64,000 bases of DNA from an uncultured Oscillospiraceae bacterium (GTDB lineage: Bacteria; Bacillota; Clostridia; Oscillospirales; Oscillospiraceae): positions 1 to 64,000 of the forward strand of contig CALXDC010000007.1 of NCBI GenBank assembly GCA_944386975.1, in the 5' to 3' direction. A model generated the notes under the pieces. That model ran no database searches and had not been told where the DNA came from. It saw nothing but the letters and a program-made list of their open reading frames with translations. Every line of letters starts with the position of its first letter. Position 1 is the stretch's first letter. Positions 59,269 to 64,000 of this stretch are shown one piece after another. A program made the position numbers and the translations under genes.

Positions 59269-59925
59269 TCAGGCCCCTTGGGCCTGCCGGGTTTTTTTCT
59301 TTATCGCCGGGGCTGTCCCCAGCTTCTTGTATCCGTTATACCAGCGCAGGAGCCCCCCCAGGGCCCCCAGGCCGATGACCAATCCATCCCACACCCGGAG
59401 ATACACCCCGGCCTCGCCGGTCCAGACGGTGACCTCTGTCTCATAGTCCACCGACAGGCGGATCTCCGTGTGCTTCAGCTTCACCAGGCTCCCCAGCACC
59501 GGCACCAGGCCGCTGACCAGGGCCTGACTCCGGCCATAGAGCACCGCCGTATCCGCCGGGTCCTCCCCGCCGAATACCGTGTGAACCTTCAGCGGGGACA
59601 CTACAATCCGCCGCCGGGTCCGGGAGAGAGCCTTGGCGATCACCCCAGGCAGCACCTCCAGGCTCCAACGGAGCTGGGCGGCGCTTGGCCCCGGCTTCTC
59701 CGGCTTTTTCTCCGGCGCTCCATCCGCCTCCTCCGGAACTGCCTCTGTTTTTATCTTCGTTTTTTTCTTTTTTTCCCCCGTTCCGGGGTAGACGGCAAAG
59801 GAGAAGGGTCCCACGGTTACATCCACGGTGAGACGCTCCCGCCGCCGGACCACCGCGCCCACCGGCAGGGCCAGCAGAACAGCCAGCACCAGCAGCACCG
59901 CCGCCAGGATGATCCATCCGGTCAC
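59269..59925 (-). CDS. DUF2953 domain membrane protein (YtfI-like)
   Basis: A 218-residue protein with one N-terminal helix (about 2-23), a lysine-rich cytoplasmic stretch (GEKKKKTKIKTE) and the DUF2953 body. Paired with gerW as in ytfI-ytfJ of Bacillus, so a sporulation role is likely. The start is a GTG eight bases after AGGAGG; a GTG two codons earlier is too close to that site. Confidence 0.83.
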   Translation of the reverse strand: MTGWIILAAVLLVLAVLLALPVGAVVRRRERLTVDVTVGPFSFAVYPGTGEKKKKTKIKTEAVPEEADGAPEKKPEKPGPSAAQLRWSLEVLPGVIAKALSRTRRRIVVSPLKVHTVFGGEDPADTAVLYGRSQALVSGLVPVLGSLVKLKHTEIRLSVDYETEVTVWTGEAGVYLRVWDGLVIGLGALGGLLRWYNGYKKLGTAPAIKKKTRQAQGA

Positions 59926-59954
59926 CGGCACCCCTCCTCTCCTTTCATCTCATC

Positions 59955-60563
59955 TCACGCTTCCTCTGGCTCCGCCGTTTCTCTGGCACGGTCCGCCGGG
60001 TCCACTACGGCCCCGTCCTCCCGCAGCTGCAACTGGCCCTCGCTCTCCAGCCCCGGAATCTCCGGCAGCTCCTCCAGAGAGCTTAAATGGAAGGAGCGAA
60101 GGAATTTCTGGGTGGTGCGGTAGAGGATGGGCCTCCCCGGCACCTGGAGCCGCCCGCACTCCTCAATGAGTCCTCTCTCCTGAAGCAGACTCACGGTGTA
60201 GGCGCTGTCCACTCCACGTACCTGCTCCACATAGGTCTTGGTAGTAGGCTGGTAATAGGCGATGATGGTGAGCACTTCCAGCGCCGGCTGGCTGAGCTTG
60301 GCGGGCTTTCGGATCTCGAAGGCCTTCCGAATCACGTCGGCGTAGTCCGGGGCGGAACACAGCTGCCAGCTGTCCTCCATACGCAGCAGGCGGATCCCAC
60401 GCCGCTCATAGGCGTAATAGTCCGACAGTCCCTGGAGCACCTTCTCCAGCGCCTCTTGGTCCACCTCCAGAGCCACGCACATCCGCTTGATATCTACCGG
60501 CTCCCCGGCAGCGAAGAGAATGCCCTCCACCGCCGACTCCAGCTCTTTCATTTCCATGGTCAT
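59955..60563 (-). CDS. scpB: Segregation and condensation protein B
   Basis: A kleisin-associated winged-helix protein that with ScpA and SMC compacts the chromosome. The 202-residue protein shows KELESAVEGILFAAGEPVDIKRM and LSQPALEVLTIIAYYQPTTKTYVEQVRGVDS, all typical. The C-terminus is acidic. An ATG with GGAG seven bases upstream is selected. It lies 11 bases after scpA. Confidence 0.95.
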   Translation of the reverse strand: MTMEMKELESAVEGILFAAGEPVDIKRMCVALEVDQEALEKVLQGLSDYYAYERRGIRLLRMEDSWQLCSAPDYADVIRKAFEIRKPAKLSQPALEVLTIIAYYQPTTKTYVEQVRGVDSAYTVSLLQERGLIEECGRLQVPGRPILYRTTQKFLRSFHLSSLEELPEIPGLESEGQLQLREDGAVVDPADRARETAEPEEA

Positions 60564-60574
60564 CACTACACTCC

Positions 60575-61372
60575 TCACAGGGGCAGGGTATCGGAATCTC
60601 CGGGCAGGGCGGCCACGGTGCAGTCGCTCTCTCCCCCGGTCAGCTTCAAAAGCCGGGCCCGGCACAGCTCCAGCACCGCCAGGAAGGTGGCCACCAGCTC
60701 GCTGCGGCTGCGACTGCCCCGGAAGAGCAGCAAAAAGCGGGTGATTCCACCGGTCCGAAGACGGCCCAGAATCTCCGCTGCCTTGTCCGCTACCGGGTAG
60801 GGCTCCCGCCTTACGATCTCCTCAAAGGCGCTGGCGGAGGGAGGCGCCGCCCGCTCCAGCCGCTCCTGGATAGACTGGAAAGCCCGAACCAGGTCGTCGG
60901 GGCTGTGGTGGTAAAGGAATACCTTCCCCCGCTCCACCGGTTCCGGGTTTTTGGTCATGATGTCCCGGCCAAACTCCGACATAGCCTCCATCCGGTTGAT
61001 GACGCTCTTTACCCGTTGGTAGGTGTCGTTGTTGCGCCGCTCCTCCAGGGACTTGATGAGGAGGTCCATTTCGTTCTGCGCCTCCTCGTCCTCCAGGCTG
61101 AGGAGCATCCGGGTCTTGATATACATGAGGTGGGCGGCCATGGCCGCAAAGTCGCTGGCTACCTCCAGGTCCAGCTGCTGCCGCCGGTCCAGATACTCCA
61201 GATACTGGTCCAGAATGAGGGCAATAGGGATGTCCTGGATCTCGATCTTGTTCTTGCTGAGCAGATAGAGGATCAGGTCCAAAGGGCCTTCAAAGTCTTC
61301 CAGAGTCTCCGCGCTGGGCCGCTGGCGCACCACGCTCTCCAGCTTGAAAACAGGGCTGTCCAGGTCTGTCAC
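60575..61372 (-). CDS. scpA: Segregation and condensation protein A
   Basis: Kleisin subunit linking SMC heads. The 265-residue protein has the N-terminal SMC-neck-binding region (EDFEGPLDLILYLLSKNKIEIQDI), a helical linker and the C-terminal winged helix (FLAVLELCRARLL). The start is a GTG one base after the M50 protease stop, with a weak ribosome binding site, so translation is probably coupled. Confidence 0.95.
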   Translation of the reverse strand: MTDLDSPVFKLESVVRQRPSAETLEDFEGPLDLILYLLSKNKIEIQDIPIALILDQYLEYLDRRQQLDLEVASDFAAMAAHLMYIKTRMLLSLEDEEAQNEMDLLIKSLEERRNNDTYQRVKSVINRMEAMSEFGRDIMTKNPEPVERGKVFLYHHSPDDLVRAFQSIQERLERAAPPSASAFEEIVRREPYPVADKAAEILGRLRTGGITRFLLLFRGSRSRSELVATFLAVLELCRARLLKLTGGESDCTVAALPGDSDTLPL

Positions 61373-61373
61373 C

Positions 61374-62030
61374 TCACACTACCATCAGATTCCATAAAAG
61401 GCCGAACACCGCCGAGATGGCGTTGCTCAAGGCGCTGCCGCCGATGTCGAAGAACACCAGAAGCAGCAGCACCGCCATGCCGTAGCGCTCATAGCGCATC
61501 AGTTGTAAGTATGCCCGGTCCGGCAGCAGAGAAAACAGCACCTTGGAGCCGTCCAAAGGGGGAATGGGAATGAGGTTGAAGAGCCCCAGGCCCAAATTCA
61601 GCAGCACCAAGGTAACGAGGAACCGATAGGCCCAGAGGTTCAGCTCCGTGGCCAGGGCGTTGTGGTACATCCACCGCACCGGAAGCAGGGCCAGAACGGC
61701 GAAGAGGAAGTTGGATACCGGGCCCGCCAGGGCGCACAGAGCCATCCCCTGCTTGGGCTTCTTGAAATACCGCATATCCACCGGCACCGGCTTGGCCCAG
61801 CCGAAGCCCACCAGAAACATGGCGGCGAGACCGAACCAGTCGATATGGTGGAGAGGGTTGAAGGACAGCCGACGCATCCGCTTGGCGGTGGGATCCCCCA
61901 GGGCGTAGGCTGCCAAACCGTGGCAGGTCTCATGCACCGTCAGGCACAAAAGCACCGCCAGCAGCCGCGAGACAGTATTGGAGATCATGTCCCACCGGAT
62001 GCTGCTGAGAATATGTTGAAGGGGTCCCAC
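61374..62030 (-). CDS. Site-2 protease family (M50) membrane metalloprotease
   Basis: A 218-residue membrane protease with the zinc motif HETCH (H33, E34, H37), the NPLHHID segment and the late LIPIPPLDGSKVL motif supplying the aspartate, within about six helices. M50 proteins of this short type (YwhC/Rip-like) are next to scpAB in many Clostridia; substrate unknown. The start is a GTG nine bases after AAGGAG; an in-frame TTG eight codons upstream lacks a site. Confidence 0.88.
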   Translation of the reverse strand: MGPLQHILSSIRWDMISNTVSRLLAVLLCLTVHETCHGLAAYALGDPTAKRMRRLSFNPLHHIDWFGLAAMFLVGFGWAKPVPVDMRYFKKPKQGMALCALAGPVSNFLFAVLALLPVRWMYHNALATELNLWAYRFLVTLVLLNLGLGLFNLIPIPPLDGSKVLFSLLPDRAYLQLMRYERYGMAVLLLLVFFDIGGSALSNAISAVFGLLWNLMVV

Positions 62031-62068
62031 AGCTGAAAGCTCCTTTATCGTCAAAATAACACTTGTAT

Positions 62069-62097
62069 ACTATAGCAGATATTTTTCAGAAATACAA
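62069..62097 (-). promoter_or_regulatory. Promoter of the M50-scpA-scpB run
   Basis: TTGTAT and TATAGT are separated by 17 bases, about 40 bases before the M50 start. Confidence 0.55.
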
Positions 62098-62145
62098 GAG
62101 ACGCCCCGGGATTTGCCGTTGTAGGCGTCTTATCGGAAATTGTAC

Positions 62146-62174
62146 TTGCATTTCTTCCCATCTTTTGATATACT
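62146..62174 (+). promoter_or_regulatory. Promoter of the candidate leader RNA and CNNM/CBS gene
   Basis: TTGCAT and TATACT are separated by 17 bases; the inferred start is near 62181. The -35 is weak. Confidence 0.45.
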
Positions 62175-62180
62175 GCTGTC

Positions 62181-62311
62181 AATTTATATGGAAAGGATTC
62201 GGTGTGTCCTGTGGACCAGCCTCCGCCTATAAGTTCATACGTCTGTAAAACAGGGGGACAGCCTTAGCCGCATGGCATAAGGTTGTCCTTTTGCGCGCAG
62301 ACGGATTTTTT
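62181..62311 (+). ncRNA. Candidate structured leader RNA (riboswitch-like) upstream of a CNNM/CBS transporter
   Basis: About 130 non-coding bases between an inferred start and a T run. Outer arms CGTCTG (about 62243-62248) and CAGACG (about 62298-62303) are followed by six Ts, a terminator shape; the inner part forms a hairpin GGACA-CCTTA-GCC with GGC-TAAGG-TGTCC. The upstream half has GGTGTGTCC, GGACCAG and CCTATAAG stretches. The following gene is a metal-transport-type protein, so a metal-sensing riboswitch (for example NiCo-like) is a guess that needs a covariance search. Confidence 0.45.
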
Positions 62312-62340
62312 GAAAGAAAGCTGAGTTGATTTGTTTCTCT

Positions 62341-63597
62341 ATGGAAGGTAACATTCCCCTAACACTGGCCCTGCTCTGTCTGGTGGCCATGTCCGCTTTT
62401 TTCTCCGCCACGGAGACGGCCTACACCTCCCTCAACCGGGTACGTCTGAAAAGCCGCGCCGACAACGGCGACAAGCGGGCCGCCAAGACATTGGCTCTGG
62501 CGGAGGACTATGACAAGCTCCTCTCCACCATCCTCATCGGCAACAACATCGTCAACAACGTGGCCACCACTATCGGCGCCGTGCTGTTCATCGATCTCCT
62601 GGGCGACGTGGAGGGCCCCACGGTGTCCGCCGCTGTGCTGACGGTGGTGATCCTCATTTTCGGCGAGGTCTCCCCCAAGAGCCTTGCCAAGGAGTCCCCG
62701 GAGGCGGTGGCCATGGCGGTGGCGCCCCTGCTGCGGTTCTTCCTGGTGATCCTCACCCCCCTCAACTTCCTCTTCACCCTGTGGAAAAAGCTTTTGAACA
62801 AGGTGATCCGCAAGAGTGAGGACCAGGGCATCACCGAAGAGGAGCTGGTGACCATGGTGGACCAGGCGGAGAGCGAGGGCGGTCTGGAGAAGGAGGAGAG
62901 CGAGCTCATCCGCTCCGCCATCGAGTTCAGCGACCAGGAGGCGGAGGAGGTGCTGACTCCCCGGGTGGACATTGCCGCTGTGGAGGATAGCGCCGACATG
63001 GACGAGATCGCCAAGACCTTCGCCGAGACGGGGTACTCCCGCCTGCCGGTATACCACGGCGACATCGACAACATCATCGGCGTCATCCACGAGAAGGACT
63101 TCCACGCTGCCCGGTACCACTGCCAGGAGGACCTGTCCGCCATTATCTCCAAGGTGCTCTACACCACCGCCTCCACCAAAATTTCCGATCTGCTGCGAAC
63201 CCTGCAGCGCTCCAAGGTCCACATGGCCATCGTGGTGGATGAATACGGCGGCACCATGGGTCTTGTGACCCTGGAGGATATCCTGGAGGAGTTGGTGGGC
63301 GAGATCTGGGATGAACACGACGAGGTGATCGAGGAATTCCGCCGTCTGGAGGACGGCAGCTACCTCATCTCCTGCAACGCCAACCTCACGGACCTCTACG
63401 ACCTTTTCTCCATCACCGGCGAGTGCGACGCCACCACGGTGTCCGGCTGGGTGCTGGAGGAGATGGGTCATATTCCTGTAGAGGGGGACCGGTTCACCTA
63501 CGAGAACTTGGACGTGACGGTAACAAAGGTGGACCACCGCCGGGTGCTGGAGATCCGGGTGGTGGTAACACCGCCCCTGGAGGAGCAGGAGGACTGA
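62341..63597 (+). CDS. CNNM / CBS-pair / CorC_HlyC domain transporter (hemolysin family)
   Basis: Inner-membrane protein probably exporting or handling Mg2+ or another divalent ion. The 418-residue protein has an N-terminal CNNM domain with three to four helices (about 5-140, including [22 protein letters not shown] and [12 protein letters not shown]), a CBS pair (about 205-325, with [19 protein letters not shown] and [26 protein letters not shown]) and a C-terminal CorC_HlyC domain (about 340-415). The ATG is used; the ribosome binding site is poor, and a TTG five codons earlier is possible. It lies behind a candidate leader RNA. Confidence 0.92.
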   Translation: MEGNIPLTLALLCLVAMSAFFSATETAYTSLNRVRLKSRADNGDKRAAKTLALAEDYDKLLSTILIGNNIVNNVATTIGAVLFIDLLGDVEGPTVSAAVLTVVILIFGEVSPKSLAKESPEAVAMAVAPLLRFFLVILTPLNFLFTLWKKLLNKVIRKSEDQGITEEELVTMVDQAESEGGLEKEESELIRSAIEFSDQEAEEVLTPRVDIAAVEDSADMDEIAKTFAETGYSRLPVYHGDIDNIIGVIHEKDFHAARYHCQEDLSAIISKVLYTTASTKISDLLRTLQRSKVHMAIVVDEYGGTMGLVTLEDILEELVGEIWDEHDEVIEEFRRLEDGSYLISCNANLTDLYDLFSITGECDATTVSGWVLEEMGHIPVEGDRFTYENLDVTVTKVDHRRVLEIRVVVTPPLEEQED

Positions 63598-63678
63598 CCG
63601 CCTTACATAGACCGGAATCAATCTGATGTAAGGATTTTTCTCTGTCTCCTGCATCAGTTACTGCTTCCCTGCCGGACC

Positions 63679-63715
63679 AAAGAGGGCCGCTGCATTTGCA
63701 GCGGCCCTCTTTTTC
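63679..63715 (+). terminator. Rho-independent terminator after the CNNM/CBS gene
   Basis: A perfect 16-bp stem (63679-63694 with 63697-63712) and a T run; on the minus strand it may also end the convergent TrpB-like gene. Confidence 0.88.
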
Positions 63716-63726
63716 TATTCTATCAT

Positions 63727-64000
63727 TCAGTTTACCTTGGGAAGCTGTTCCAGGCTCTTGGCAATCTCCTCGTCGGTCGGGATGTAGTCGTCCATAACGC
63801 CGTCGTTGTACTTCTGATAGGCCACCAGATCAAAGTAACCGGTGCCGGTGAGGCCGAAGAGAATGGTCTTCTCTTCGCCGGTCTCCTTGCACTTCATGGC
63901 CTCGTCGATGGCCACCTTGATGGCGTGGCTGGACTCGGGTGCGGGCAGGATGCCCTCAATGCGGGCGAACTGCTCCGCGGCCTTGAACACGTCGGTCTGC
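63727..64000 (-). CDS. TrpB-like pyridoxal-phosphate enzyme, 3' end only
   Basis: The last about 90 codons of a gene cut by the window edge. The segment FARIEGILPAPESSHAI, followed by KETGEEKTILFGLTGTGYFDLVAY, matches the C-terminal part of tryptophan synthase beta chains, in the TrpB2-like subgroup that ends with a YxxGxxxDY type tail. The catalytic lysine and PLP motif lie outside the window. An internal GTG within this part is not a real start because the frame stays open to the edge. Whether it is TrpB2 or another TrpB-like enzyme cannot be settled here. Confidence 0.8.
   Translation of the reverse strand, partial: QTDVFKAAEQFARIEGILPAPESSHAIKVAIDEAMKCKETGEEKTILFGLTGTGYFDLVAYQKYNDGVMDDYIPTDEEIAKSLEQLPKVN

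Noticed and set aside
1..64000. tRNA or rRNA genes and CRISPR arrays
   Set aside because: No TTCRANY-type T-loop with matching acceptor stems, no rRNA blocks and no regularly spaced repeats were seen by eye; a dedicated scan was not possible.

Overview
The window looks like chromosome from a spore-forming, strictly anaerobic Clostridia bacterium (Bacillota), most likely Oscillospiraceae of the Flavonifractor / Lawsonibacter / Intestinimonas type. The reasons are high GC, Gram-positive ribosome binding sites with frequent GTG and TTG starts, a complete spoIIIAA-AH operon with spoIID, spoIIM, cwlD, gerW and cotJ genes, an IspH-ribosomal protein S1 fusion, and oxygen and nitric-oxide defence built from a flavodiiron protein and a hybrid cluster protein. 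Family names are recognised from sequence alone; no database search was run.

Layout. 1-2.5 kb: peptidase D and asparagine synthetase A. 2.7-6.9 kb: a four-part flavodiiron-rubredoxin-oxidoreductase fusion and a secreted nuclease pair. 7-17.3 kb: two BlaI/M56-peptidase regulatory systems, each with paired TACAnnTGTA operators, flanking a MarR/MATE divergon, a polyphosphate kinase 2, an HD hydrolase and a NYN protein. 17.3-21.6 kb: a DMT transporter, then hcp and a ferredoxin-like gene divergent from a Crp/Fnr regulator with a dyad placed exactly for class II activation. 21.6-25 kb: the cotJ coat operon (CotJA and CotJB fused), cwlD and radA.

25.0-27.9 kb is the clearest accessory region: a compact element of about 2.76 kb between 14-bp direct repeats that lie inside palindromic dif-like sites. 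It carries a strong promoter with a candidate structured small RNA, about 650 bases of extremely GC-rich apparently non-coding DNA, a HUH rolling-circle replication protein, a tyrosine recombinase reduced to its catalytic domain, and a short outward transcript. A full-length Xer-like recombinase gene (28.1-29.1 kb) follows, facing native xerD and spoIIM.

31-64 kb is dense core genome, mostly on the minus strand: yajC; queuosine genes (tgt, queA); spoIID; then asd and dapA on the plus strand; a long minus-strand run (spoIIIAA-AH, Asp23, nusB, xseAB, ispA, a divergent-PAP2 protein) led by a good SigE-type promoter; an M24 peptidase and yqeG; ispF, ispD and carD; ispH-S1, plsC, cmk, a flavoprotein, an RpiR regulator, a pseudouridine synthase, a D,D-carboxypeptidase, gerW, scpAB and an M50 protease; a CNNM/CBS transporter behind a candidate leader RNA; and the 3' end of a TrpB-like gene cut by the window edge.
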